DNA from: a virus
Strand: one strand, 5' to 3'
IMG/VR virus record: IMGVR_UViG_3300046167_000126
Coordinates: 1-41,322 of that record
Length of the DNA stretch: 41,322 bases
Below the pieces are notes generated by a model. It had not been told where the DNA came from. It worked only from the letters and a program-made list of their open reading frames with translations, and searched no databases. The first letter of the stretch is position 1; the number at the start of each line of letters is the position of its first letter. The position numbers were made by a program, and so were the translations under genes. Shown here piece after piece: positions 1-5,941 of this stretch.

Positions 1-25
1 TGTTGCTTACCCCAAAACCCCCATA

Positions 26-250
26 CTACCCTAAAGGGTAGAGATTGGCACAGAAACCGTCACAATCTAGTCGTAAGACTAGTGTTCATCAGCTATTGCA
101 ACGGATTATAAATCCGATACTGCTGCCAAATGCGCAAGGAAGACGTGTTTGGAGAGTTCGGCTCAAACCATTCGTTCTTTTGTGAACAGATGTTTTTTGA
201 CTTAGAGCATAGCTCTAGACACTGCTCTCACATAAGACTTTTAAAGTCTT
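26..250 (+). ncRNA. Hairpin-rich non-coding left-end region, possible structured RNA
   Basis: No credible gene lies here. Perfect hairpins follow one another: 26-41 (CTACCCT/AGGGTAG, loop AA), 67-82 (CTAGTC/GACTAG, GTAA tetraloop), 102-116 (CGGATT/AATCCG, loop ATA), 147-168 (GTTTG-AG with CT-CAAAC, one bulged G), 203-217 (TAGAGC/GCTCTA) and 234-250 (AAGACTT/AAGTCTT). TTGGCA at 45-50 can pair with TGCCAA at 124-129, which would close a multibranch around the 67-82 and 102-116 hairpins. The region is identical in the right-end copy although the flanking sequence differs. It matches no RNA family known to me. DNA roles in packaging or replication are equally possible. Confidence 0.35.
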
Positions 251-284
251 GAGGCAAGCCTGCGTCTGTGTCGTTCTGCGATCG

Positions 285-434
285 TATAATGCCTACCGAA
301 TGCGATCGCGCACGAGCTGAGACCGATCCAAAACTTTTTTCGTCTTTTCGTATGGTATCCTATGCATAATGCGCACGATACGGCGTTGAAAAAAGTCCTG
401 ATCGCACGAGCCGACTTGACAAGGTTGTTATAAT
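285..434 (+). promoter_or_regulatory. Possible early promoter region with several -10-like hexamers
   Basis: TATAAT occurs at 285-290 and 429-434 and CATAAT at 365-370, in the last non-coding stretch before the first early gene. This is where T7-like phages place promoters for the host RNA polymerase. None has a convincing -35 box at 16-18 bases. TTGACA at 416-421 is only 7 bases from the TATAAT at 429. The region also has a CGATCG-rich segment (280-310). From 251 to 504 I see nothing else that I can name. Confidence 0.25.
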
Positions 435-504
435 GAAAGCGGCAAATCACTCCGATCACTGCCAAGCCAAGCAAGGCACAGCATACAATCCAATCATACA
501 CACT

Positions 505-654
505 ATGAAGGCACTATTAAAAACATACACAAACGACACTTTAACAAACGCCGAAGAGGTCGAGCTACCCGAAAACTACGACGGCGACCCATACGGTGAC
601 ACAGTCCCATTTTGTGTGGGTTGTAATCAAAGCCTTGAAGTCTTAGACAGTTAA
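505..654 (+). CDS. Small early protein (49 aa), present only in the left repeat copy
   Basis: The product is acidic and ends with a CVGC motif that could be half of a zinc site; I do not recognise a family. ATG 505 is chosen over the in-frame ATG at 433 because it follows the same CA-rich leader containing AATCCAATC (487-495) that precedes the neighbouring genes. The whole gene lies in a 190-bp segment missing from the right-end copy. Its position between leader-like repeats suggests an optional cassette. Function unknown. Confidence 0.5.
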   Translation: MKALLKTYTNDTLTNAEEVELPENYDGDPYGDTVPFCVGCNQSLEVLDS

Positions 655-695
655 TCAAAACCACAAAATCCAATCCCACAAAACCACATATAATT

Positions 696-1037
696 ATGCA
701 TAACGACAATCAAATCGACGCTAACGGCGGTTCTTACTACGTAGTCTCAGCTTTTGGATGGGCATCAGATAAGAACCCTTTCAGGGCTTTCATGAAGCTT
801 GCAGAGGACGGCTCAATCACAGGTAGCTTTCCTAAAGCTAAAGACCGCAAAGCTAACGGTGAACTCTGTAAGAGAGCTGACACTGCGATATTCGTTTACT
901 ACGTAGCCGACGATTCCAAGGTGAAGGGGTTTAATTGGTTTAGACCAATTGATGAAAACAACAAGCCTCTAGGCACTCTTATCTACGGTGGCGACGCTAA
1001 CTGCGAATTGGTAGCACGGTTATTAAGCCAAGACTAA
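696..1037 (+). CDS. Conserved early protein of unknown function (113 aa)
   Basis: This soluble protein of mixed charge has no recognised domain. The same gene is at 40681-41022 in the right-end copy. Only three residues differ between copies (Ser to Ala, Ile to Val, Ala to Asp), and other changes are silent, which supports real coding. No Shine-Dalgarno precedes the start; the leader is CA-rich with an AATCCAATC element at 667-675. The gene contains two perfect 7-bp hairpins (824-840 and 933-950). As one of the first left-end genes it probably acts early, perhaps in host takeover, but that is inference from position. Confidence 0.75.
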   Translation: MHNDNQIDANGGSYYVVSAFGWASDKNPFRAFMKLAEDGSITGSFPKAKDRKANGELCKRADTAIFVYYVADDSKVKGFNWFRPIDENNKPLGTLIYGGDANCELVARLLSQD

Positions 1038-1043
1038 GGCTCA

Positions 1044-1076
1044 CCTAGTCTACGCAGATCATCTTTGACAAAAGTA
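1044..1076 (+). repeat. Leader repeat, copy A (upstream of the gp88-like gene)
   Basis: This 33-bp element begins CCTAGTCT and ends TTGACAAAAGTA. It matches 2171-2203 at 26 of 33 positions, and the similarity runs on weakly into the start of each downstream gene. The inner octamers (CTACGCAG here, CTGCGTAG in copy B) are exact reverse complements of each other. Both copies lie just before an early gene, so the element may be a promoter or leader signal. TTGACA resembles a -35 box, but no good -10 follows. A third copy is in the right-end repeat at 41029-41061. Confidence 0.6.
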
Positions 1077-1091
1077 AAGCAAAAACTCGCT

Positions 1092-1745
1092 ATGCCAAAA
1101 ACCACACTCAAATCCATCGAAGCTACCGTAGGTACTTTATCCGCTCCATCTAAGATGCCATGTCACGGCTTTAGCTTACCAGCTAAGGACTGTAAGGTTG
1201 GCTCTAAGCTACGCTTGTCTGAAAAGTCCACTTGTGCTGACTGCTATGCTCTAAGGGGCAGATATGTTTTCCCTAACGTTCAAAATGCTCTAGAGAGCAG
1301 ACTCGACAAGCTCAAGTCTATGACTACAGACAAGTGGGCAGAAAGCATGACCGAATTAATATTCCGTAAGGAAAAGTCAGGCTACTTCAGGTGGCATGAC
1401 TCAGGTGATTTACAATCACTTGAGCATCTGGAGGCAATCGCTAAGGTGGCAGAGAATCTGCCGAACATTAAGTTCTGGTTGCCGACTCGTGAATACAAGA
1501 CTGTAAAGTCTTACGTCGACAAGCACGGCTCGTTCCCATCTAACCTAACCGTAAGGTTATCCGCCTACTTCAAGTACTCCGCTCCGCCTACTCAAACTGC
1601 AGACAAACTTGATGCAGTTTGCTCAACCGTAGGCTACAGCGAAAGCGAGCACGTTTGTCCATCAGGCAAGCAAGGCAATAAATGTCTAGATTGCAGAGCT
1701 TGCTGGAGCCGTAGCGTAGCTAACGTTGATTACCCTCTTCACTAG
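1092..1745 (+). CDS. Phage gp88-like (GP88 family) cysteine-rich protein
   Basis: This 217-residue protein resembles the GP88 family of mycobacteriophage and other phage proteins, whose role is unknown. Family signatures visible here are a Cys-rich N-terminal part ending CADCYALRGRY, the central FRWHDSGD block, a following KFWLPTRE strand, and a C-terminal Cys cluster (VCPSGK, CLDCRACW). The cysteine spacing suggests a metal or iron-sulphur site; that is inference. ATG 1092 is preferred over a TTG at 1065, which belongs to the leader repeat. No Shine-Dalgarno is seen. The right-end copy (from 41077) has lost one G and is truncated by the window end. Confidence 0.7.
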   Translation: MPKTTLKSIEATVGTLSAPSKMPCHGFSLPAKDCKVGSKLRLSEKSTCADCYALRGRYVFPNVQNALESRLDKLKSMTTDKWAESMTELIFRKEKSGYFRWHDSGDLQSLEHLEAIAKVAENLPNIKFWLPTREYKTVKSYVDKHGSFPSNLTVRLSAYFKYSAPPTQTADKLDAVCSTVGYSESEHVCPSGKQGNKCLDCRACWSRSVANVDYPLH

Positions 1746-1776
1746 AATAACCACACACAATCCAACACACACAGTT

Positions 1777-2175
1777 ATGCAACGAACACACAATCCATTC
1801 GACCCTGAAAAACCTGTAAAGGTTTACTGGAATCTACGCCGTAAACTGTACTCCGTACAGCAGAAGGGTCTTGTCGTAGGACACGCCGAAAACATTGCAC
1901 TGAAGAACGTAACCTTTAAGGTCAACGAGTCAGGCAGACAGCGCGTCTTGAAAGAGCGTAGGAAGAATGTACACGCTTTTGTCACTGGCTTACTCGACGA
2001 CAACTCTAACCGCTATTGGGATGTAAAGGTTGTTTACAACCCTTACAAGTACAACTCGTTCCGACTGTGGACAAACGACAGTGTAACTGTCAAACGAGCT
2101 AGTTCGGTCTTACTTCGTACTCGAAACGGTGGCGGAGAGATCCTTGCAGACCGTCAGCTAGCGTGTCTTGCCTAG
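1777..2175 (+). CDS. Early protein of unknown function, basic (132 aa)
   Basis: The product is rich in Arg and Lys with alternating hydrophobic residues, suggesting a small beta-rich nucleic-acid or protein-binding fold; I recognise no family. ATG 1777 follows a CA-rich leader with AATCCAA (1759-1765) and no Shine-Dalgarno. The coding sequence holds several perfect hairpins: 1810-1825 with a GTAA loop, 1846-1860, 2077-2091, and a 10-bp stem with one mismatch at 2023-2046. The end of the gene overlaps copy B of the leader repeat. Confidence 0.65.
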   Translation: MQRTHNPFDPEKPVKVYWNLRRKLYSVQQKGLVVGHAENIALKNVTFKVNESGRQRVLKERRKNVHAFVTGLLDDNSNRYWDVKVVYNPYKYNSFRLWTNDSVTVKRASSVLLRTRNGGGEILADRQLACLA

Positions 2176-2203
2176 TCTGCGTAGTACAATCTTGACAAAA
2201 GTA
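2171..2203 (+). repeat. Leader repeat, copy B
   Basis: This is the second copy of the 33-bp element at 1044-1076, with seven mismatches, ending in the same TTGACAAAAGTA. It overlaps the last codons of the preceding gene and precedes the 76-residue gene. A weaker relative sharing CTAGTCTG is at 4403-4410 upstream of the integrase. Confidence 0.6.
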
Positions 2204-2231
2204 TATGGCGAAACTGCCGAATCAAATCACC

Positions 2232-2462
2232 ATGCAAAACCACATCCAAATCGTTAGAGAATCACACTATGGCTGCACTAGGTATTACCTAGCTGCTGAC
2301 CATCACAGCCAAGCGTTTGCTGACGGTCTACGCCAGCTAACTGGACGTAAGTCCATTACTGAATTCGACATCGAAGGTCTGCGTAAGCTAGGCTTTCACG
2401 TTCACCTTATCAACGATTCACTCCCACTCAAACACGAACGCTATTCACCTATCTATGCTTAA
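2232..2462 (+). CDS. Small early protein of unknown function (76 aa)
   Basis: The product has a short N-terminal strand-rich part and a C-terminal part with the pattern DIEGLRKLGFHVHLIND, which looks like a helix-strand unit. I recognise no family. The start at 2232 is chosen because its first codons align with the start of the gp88-like gene downstream of the related leader repeat; an in-frame ATG at 2205 would add nine residues. No Shine-Dalgarno is present. A perfect 6-bp hairpin lies at 2278-2292. The last eight bases overlap the next gene. Confidence 0.6.
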   Translation: MQNHIQIVRESHYGCTRYYLAADHHSQAFADGLRQLTGRKSITEFDIEGLRKLGFHVHLINDSLPLKHERYSPIYA

Positions 2463-2634
2463 CGAAATCCTAGCCACCTGCAAGCAACTCAATCGTCTAC
2501 TCAAGGCGAAAGATCCGTACCATGCCGACCTTGTATCGACCCTACTCGACAAGATCGACAAGCAAATCCCATCAGACAACCCACAAGGGGTTGACAAGGA
2601 TGTTATTATTGAAGCTCTCAACGAAAACGACTAA
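2455..2634 (+). CDS. Small early protein of unknown function (59 aa)
   Basis: This reading frame starts inside the end of the previous gene (8-base overlap), suggesting translational coupling. The product is largely helical, with a Leu-rich first half (CKQLNRLLKAK) and an acidic end. I recognise no family. Its stop codon TAA (2632-2634) sits inside stem II of the predicted hammerhead ribozyme, so a ribosome finishing this gene would disturb folding of the ribozyme. Confidence 0.6.
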   Translation: MLNEILATCKQLNRLLKAKDPYHADLVSTLLDKIDKQIPSDNPQGVDKDVIIEALNEND

Positions 2635-2693
2635 GGCGAAACAGGGTGCAACTCCCTGTCTGCTGGTAACCTTCCAGCACTGACGAGCCTGTC
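2629..2693 (+). ncRNA. Type II hammerhead self-cleaving ribozyme
   Basis: All conserved core positions are present in the type II (open stem II) arrangement. Stem II is A2634-C2637 with G2687-T2690, extended by GAC 2629-2631 with GTC 2691-2693 across a two-base bulge. Next come GAAA 2638-2641 and stem III, CAGGG 2642-2646 with CCCTG 2654-2658 (7-nt loop). T2659 and C2660 follow, completing the G-U-C cleavage triplet. Stem I is TGCTGG 2661-2666 with CCAGCA 2674-2679 (7-nt loop), followed by the CTGACGA core 2680-2686. Every stem is fully paired apart from the bulge. Cleavage is predicted between 2660 and 2661, releasing the DUF932 message from the upstream cistrons with a 66-nt leader. Type II hammerheads are known from bacteria and aquatic metagenomes. 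Confidence 0.88.
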
Positions 2694-2726
2694 AGCTTAC
2701 ACATAATCAGATTACACATACTGCAT

Positions 2727-3711
2727 ATGAAACAAGACACATACATCGTTAACACTCAACAAAACGTCTGGTCTAACAAGATCACAGACAGCATCAACTC
2801 TGTTGAGGACATCGGACTTAACTGGGACGTACAGAAAACACCTATGGTGGCTCTGCTCGAAGGCAAGTATCCGCTGCCTATCGAGTCACACGTATCCATC
2901 AATCGCTCTGACTCTAACGAGTCTATCGGAGTGGTTGGCTCTGGCTACGAGCCTATCCAAAACTCTAAGATCTGGGAAGCTATGCACCGATCAATGGAAG
3001 GCACTAACCATGAAGTGTGTGGTGGTGGCTACACCCACAACGGTGGAAGAGTGTTCGTACAGACTAAGGTCAAGGACGAAGACTTCACGGTCAACGGTGA
3101 CGCCTTCGATAACTACGTTACATTCTACAGCTCACACGATGGCAGTTCTGCCTTCGAGTTGTTTGACACTAGTGTCCGAATGATTTGCCAAAACACGTTC
3201 CGACTTGCTAAGAAAAACGGAGGCAAAGCCTTTCAAGCTTAAGGTACGCCACACGAAGAACGCTTCGGTACGTTTCGAGAACGTCATGCAACATCTCGAA
3301 GAGATCTTCGACAATCGTCGGATCGCATACCAAAAGCTTAACCAGTTAACTGGCGAGACGTTGTCCTATCAGGACATGATCGGCTGGGCGACTTCGTTCT
3401 ATAACAAGACCAACAAACTGTCTACTGTCAGTAGTAACAAGGCTCACGAGACTCGCCGACTTGCTCACAGCGGTATAGGCAACAACGGTCGGACATCCTA
3501 CGACCTGTTCAACGGAGTCACTGAGCTGCTCACTCACGGCGACCGAAACACCTCCAAGGATAGCTCTGCTATCTGGCGTTCGTCGGAGCTAGGTGCTGCT
3601 GCGGTGCAAAAAGCTAACGCTTTAGAGCAACTGTCACCTAGCAAACGCTGGCTTCACATTGCCAGAGGTAACGAGCTTATCCGCTTAGGCGAAACTACTT
3701 TGTCTGCATAA
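2727..3711 (+). CDS. DUF932 phage/plasmid-like protein, frameshifted in this sequence
   Basis: The two frames 2727-3242 and 3205-3711 are one gene. An extra T in the run 3231-3233 turns a continuous GGKAFKLKVRHTKN reading into an early stop; correcting it gives about 327 residues, a usual length for DUF932 (phage/plasmid-like) proteins. Family features include the WDVQKTPM start region, the GSGYEPIQN block, FELFDTSVRMICQNT, and the helical C-terminal part. The role of the family is not established; members are common on phages and plasmids. The leader is the 3' product of the predicted hammerhead cleavage. No Shine-Dalgarno is seen. Perfect 12-bp palindromes lie at 3165-3176 and 3342-3353. 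Confidence 0.8.
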
Positions 3712-3761
3712 CTGTGTAACCCTAACCGTCCTGAGCATGACATTAAACTGCTCACATTTTT

Positions 3762-3920
3762 ATGAGCGATACTGATAGAATATTTGCACACAAACAAACG
3801 ATAGTCGTGCTTAGACATAAGCTCGCTGAGATGCACGATGTAAATGATGAGTTGCGCAAGCAGCTCGCTGAACTGACACGAACTACAGGCAGTCAACTAC
3901 CCAAATTTGTCACAAGTTGA
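3762..3920 (+). CDS. Small coiled-coil protein (52 aa)
   Basis: The product has a heptad-like helix (VVLRHKLAEMHDVNDELRKQLAEL) followed by a short tail, suggesting a dimerising coiled coil. I recognise no family. The start ATG 3762 follows a T-rich leader without Shine-Dalgarno. Its last codons and stop overlap the left arm of the perfect inverted repeat at 3906-3939. Confidence 0.45.
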   Translation: MSDTDRIFAHKQTIVVLRHKLAEMHDVNDELRKQLAELTRTTGSQLPKFVTS

Positions 3921-3939
3921 GGGGGTAATTTGTGACAAA
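3906..3939. promoter_or_regulatory. Perfect 10-bp inverted repeat, possible operator
   Basis: TTTGTCACAA (3906-3915) and TTGTGACAAA (3930-3939) are exact reverse complements separated by 14 bases. No T-run follows, so a terminator is unlikely. The inner 8-mer TTTGTCAC recurs at 4438-4445 over the -35 box of the integrase promoter, and its complement GTGACAAA at 5942-5949 upstream of the RNA polymerase gene. This suggests a shared protein-binding site, for a repressor or the integrase. The 8-mer also occurs inside genes (1978, 14757), so chance cannot be excluded for single sites. Confidence 0.4.
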
Positions 3940-3991
3940 ACTACAGCCGAAATCAACCGAGAGTTAACTTCAACATACAAATATAAAACAC

Positions 3992-4270
3992 ATGAAATAC
4001 GCAATCAAACTACCTAACCGCAAAGGTTATCTCTGTCACGCAGGCACAAACCGTGCCGTCATCTACGACAGCCCTACAGGGTTTCCAATAGCAATGGACA
4101 TCACATCATCTGGAGGCAAGCGCGTTGCTGTGGAAGGTGAGGTTATGTCCGAGATCTATGCGTACAACTGGTACGACAACAAAATCGACGAGATCGAAGA
4201 CCCAGTTGAAAGTCTGCTCGAATACAAGGGACACCATCGAGTTCAGGAAGATGCCACTGTGTATATCTGA
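3992..4270 (+). CDS. Protein of unknown function (92 aa)
   Basis: This acidic protein has a basic N-terminal end (MKYAIKLPNRKGY) and an acidic C-terminal half (WYDNKIDEIEDPVESLLEY). I recognise no family. The leader is A-rich (about 20 bases without G) with no Shine-Dalgarno. It is the last gene before the lysogeny module, between the inverted repeat at 3906-3939 and the integrase promoter region. Confidence 0.6.
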   Translation: MKYAIKLPNRKGYLCHAGTNRAVIYDSPTGFPIAMDITSSGGKRVAVEGEVMSEIYAYNWYDNKIDEIEDPVESLLEYKGHHRVQEDATVYI

Positions 4271-4486
4271 AGATTCCAAACCGTTGACAAATAATTCAGA
4301 ATCCAATATGGAAATCTCATGGATAATGCATATACAGAGGTATATCCATACCTTCACTTTCCTGAAACTTGGTATATACGCCAAGGTGTTGCATATCGCT
4401 AGCTAGTCTGGGTCTGACATACTCTGTAACTTTATCATTTGTCACACTAAAAATTTTATCTATATTACACACACACGGAGGGAAGC
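4271..4486 (+). promoter_or_regulatory. Integrase promoter region
   Basis: The best promoter is TTGTCA (4439-4444), a 16-base spacer and TATATT (4461-4466). It is followed by a strong Shine-Dalgarno GGAGGG (4477-4482) four bases before the integrase ATG. The -35 box lies within TTTGTCAC, the half-site of the inverted repeat at 3906-3939, so the promoter could be controlled through it. Upstream are TTGACA at 4284 without a good -10, a TATAC/GTATA hairpin at 4331-4344, a CTTGG/CCAAG pair at 4369-4386, and TACCTTCACTTT at 4349-4360, which recurs at 5960-5971. These may include arm-type integrase sites. Confidence 0.5.
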
Positions 4487-5581
4487 ATGGCAATACGAAG
4501 AAGAGGTAAGAGCTGGCAAGCCGATATGCACATAAACGGAAAGCGAGTCCGTAAATTATTCAAAAGTTTAGCAGACGCAGAGGACTTTGAGTCTAACGTA
4601 CAGCACCGTAGTAAGTTAGGACTTAAAGTAACTCACATACTCAGCACTAAGAATGCGAGTCTAACCCTGAAGGGTCTAACCGATACTGTTTACGAAGCGG
4701 TCTGGAAAGACACAGCTAATGGCATAAACGCACTGCGTAACGTCGAGCTGATACAGCGTATCATTGGTACTAACTTCAAGGTGGATGACATTAACACTAT
4801 GGTGATTGATGAAATCATTCACGCGATGAAAACCCAAGGCAACAGTAATGGCACTATCAATAACAAGATGTCTGCTCTTATGGTATGCCTGAAGTACGCA
4901 CACGATAGGGGATGGATACAGAATGTTCCTAAGTTTAAACGTTACAAGGCGTCCGAAGGGAGGCTGCGTTACTTCTCGCACGAAGAGGAGGAGATGATAA
5001 TTTCTACCAACAAAAGACTAGGGCAAATCGAGTTTGCTGACTTCGTTAAGGTGTTGATTGACACTGGCTTGCGTACTGGTGAGCTGTGCCGTGTCCAATA
5101 CAAGGACATCGTAAAGGAATCGGGAAGGTGGAAGATGTACGTATGGGCGAGAGGTCACGACTACCGCACTAAGAACGGAGAGATGAGAATCGTTCCACTA
5201 TCTGATGAGGTCGTGAGTATTTTTACTAATAAGTGGGATAAGCTTGACAGTAATCCTGACCATCCTAAGATATATAACAGTATTACATCTATTGCGCACC
5301 GTAATAGTAAAGTATTTAACTACACCAAATCTAACATACGCACACAATGGAACAACGTACGCGACTTACTAGGCTACATGAACGATGAGGAGTTTGTACC
5401 TCACCTGTGTAGACACACCTGCGCTACTCGCTTAGTCCAAGCAGGCGTCCCACTACTCGCAGTCAAAGACTGGATGGGACACAAGTCTATACAAGTTACA
5501 ATGAGGTACGCTAAGTTGGCTCCTGATGCTGTGTTCGATGCTCTCGATACACTAACCAAGAAACGTAAACTCAAAAAATAA
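4487..5581 (+). CDS. int: Tyrosine recombinase integrase
   Basis: This 364-residue site-specific recombinase would insert the phage genome at a bacterial attB. The N-terminal part (residues 1-50, RRRGKSWQADMHINGKRVRK) looks like an arm-binding domain, the middle (about 60-160) is the core-binding helical domain, and the catalytic domain follows. Catalytic residues are Arg196 (TGLRTGEL), His306 and Arg309 (HLCRHT), His332 (GHKS) and the nucleophile Tyr341 (MRYAKL). All are present, so the enzyme should be active. Unlike the surrounding genes it has its own promoter and a strong Shine-Dalgarno. A tRNA-Leu lies 235 bases downstream, the arrangement seen in integrase-bearing T7-like cyanophages. 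Confidence 0.95.
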   Translation: MAIRRRGKSWQADMHINGKRVRKLFKSLADAEDFESNVQHRSKLGLKVTHILSTKNASLTLKGLTDTVYEAVWKDTANGINALRNVELIQRIIGTNFKVDDINTMVIDEIIHAMKTQGNSNGTINNKMSALMVCLKYAHDRGWIQNVPKFKRYKASEGRLRYFSHEEEEMIISTNKRLGQIEFADFVKVLIDTGLRTGELCRVQYKDIVKESGRWKMYVWARGHDYRTKNGEMRIVPLSDEVVSIFTNKWDKLDSNPDHPKIYNSITSIAHRNSKVFNYTKSNIRTQWNNVRDLLGYMNDEEFVPHLCRHTCATRLVQAGVPLLAVKDWMGHKSIQVTMRYAKLAPDAVFDALDTLTKKRKLKK

Positions 5582-5773
5582 ATGACTCAATCAAATCAAA
5601 TGTTCAAACCTGATACTGAAAAGGTTTTGGTCAGAGGTTTAAACGCCATGACCAAAGCCTGTGATGCACTCTCAAATCAAAACGAACAACTTAACAAGGA
5701 CATCGAAGCTCTCAAGCGTAAGGTTGCTCGTCTACAGGAGAGAGTGCTGGTCAATCAGGGTGAAAAGGAATGA
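5582..5773 (+). CDS. Small coiled-coil protein co-transcribed with integrase
   Basis: This 63-residue protein starts on the base after the integrase stop codon, so the two are surely one transcript. The second half is a coiled coil (LSNQNEQLNKDIEALKRKVA) ending in a basic stretch. I recognise no family. Its size, charge and place suggest an excisionase or an integrase partner, but no helix-turn-helix or winged-helix motif can be read, so this is only a guess. Confidence 0.6.
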   Translation: MTQSNQMFKPDTEKVLVRGLNAMTKACDALSNQNEQLNKDIEALKRKVARLQERVLVNQGEKE

Positions 5774-5816
5774 GTGACTTGTGCCTAAAATGTGTCTATA
5801 CTGCCAACAAAAGGAT

Positions 5817-5902
5817 GGGTGTGTGGTGGAATGGTAGACACGGTAGACTCAAAATCTACTGTCAGCAATGACTTGGAGGTTCAAGTCCTCTCACACCTAC
5901 CA
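5817..5902 (+). tRNA. tRNA-Leu (anticodon CAA)
   Basis: A full class II tRNA can be folded. The acceptor GGGTGTG (5817-5823) pairs with CACACCT (5892-5898, first pair G-U). The D-arm region TGGTGGAATGGTAGAC is typical of leucine tRNAs. The anticodon stem is GTAGA/TCTAC with loop CTCAAAA, anticodon CAA. The long variable arm is GTCA-GCAA-TGAC, the T arm is GGAGG-TTCAAGT-CCTCT, and the discriminator A and CCA end are encoded. It could supply Leu-UUG decoding. Its place after int also marks it as the probable attP, since integrases of related phages use host tRNA-Leu as attB. Confidence 0.93.
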
Positions 5903-5928
5903 CTCCATCGGATTCAAAATCCGTTGCA
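5840..5928 (+). other. Probable phage attachment site (attP) region
   Basis: The 3' half of the tRNA-Leu lies just downstream of int. In P-SSP7-like cyanophages the sequence at this place matches half of a host tRNA-Leu and is taken as attP. Immediately after the tRNA, 5907-5928 forms a second anticodon-arm-like hairpin (CGGATT-CAA-AATCCG) sharing TCAAAATC with the tRNA anticodon loop. The exact core cannot be set without the host sequence. Confidence 0.45.
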
Positions 5929-5941
5929 TAATTTAATATCC

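Larger units (their letters stand above)
1..1338. repeat. Left copy of the terminal direct repeat
   Basis: This stretch recurs at the right end from position 40176. The first 302 bases are identical; after that the copies differ by about nine substitutions, a 190-bp segment (503-692) present only here, and one G in a run at 1255-1258. The repeat starts just downstream of the last terminator in the unit genome, where the left end of a T7-like genome is expected. It may contain the packaged terminal repeat, but its length is set by where the assembly stops, so the true repeat may be shorter or longer. Confidence 0.9.

Noticed and set aside
45-130. Possible tRNA at the left end
   Set aside because: The acceptor-like and T-arm-like stems exist, but loop sizes and the anticodon arm do not fit a tRNA.
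416-434. TTGACA-TATAAT as a complete promoter
   Set aside because: The boxes are only seven bases apart, too close for a sigma-70 promoter.
241-501. Minus-strand reading frame of 86 codons at the left end, also at 40416-40694
   Set aside because: It lies over the promoter-like and hairpin region, is opposite to all other genes, and has no family features or leader.
433-504. Upstream ATG extending the 49-residue gene
   Set aside because: The added residues are coded by the leader with the AATCCAATC element, which is non-coding before the other genes.
4308-4406. Short reading frame of 32 codons between 3992-4270 and int
   Set aside because: It covers inverted repeats of the int regulatory region and has no family or translation signal.
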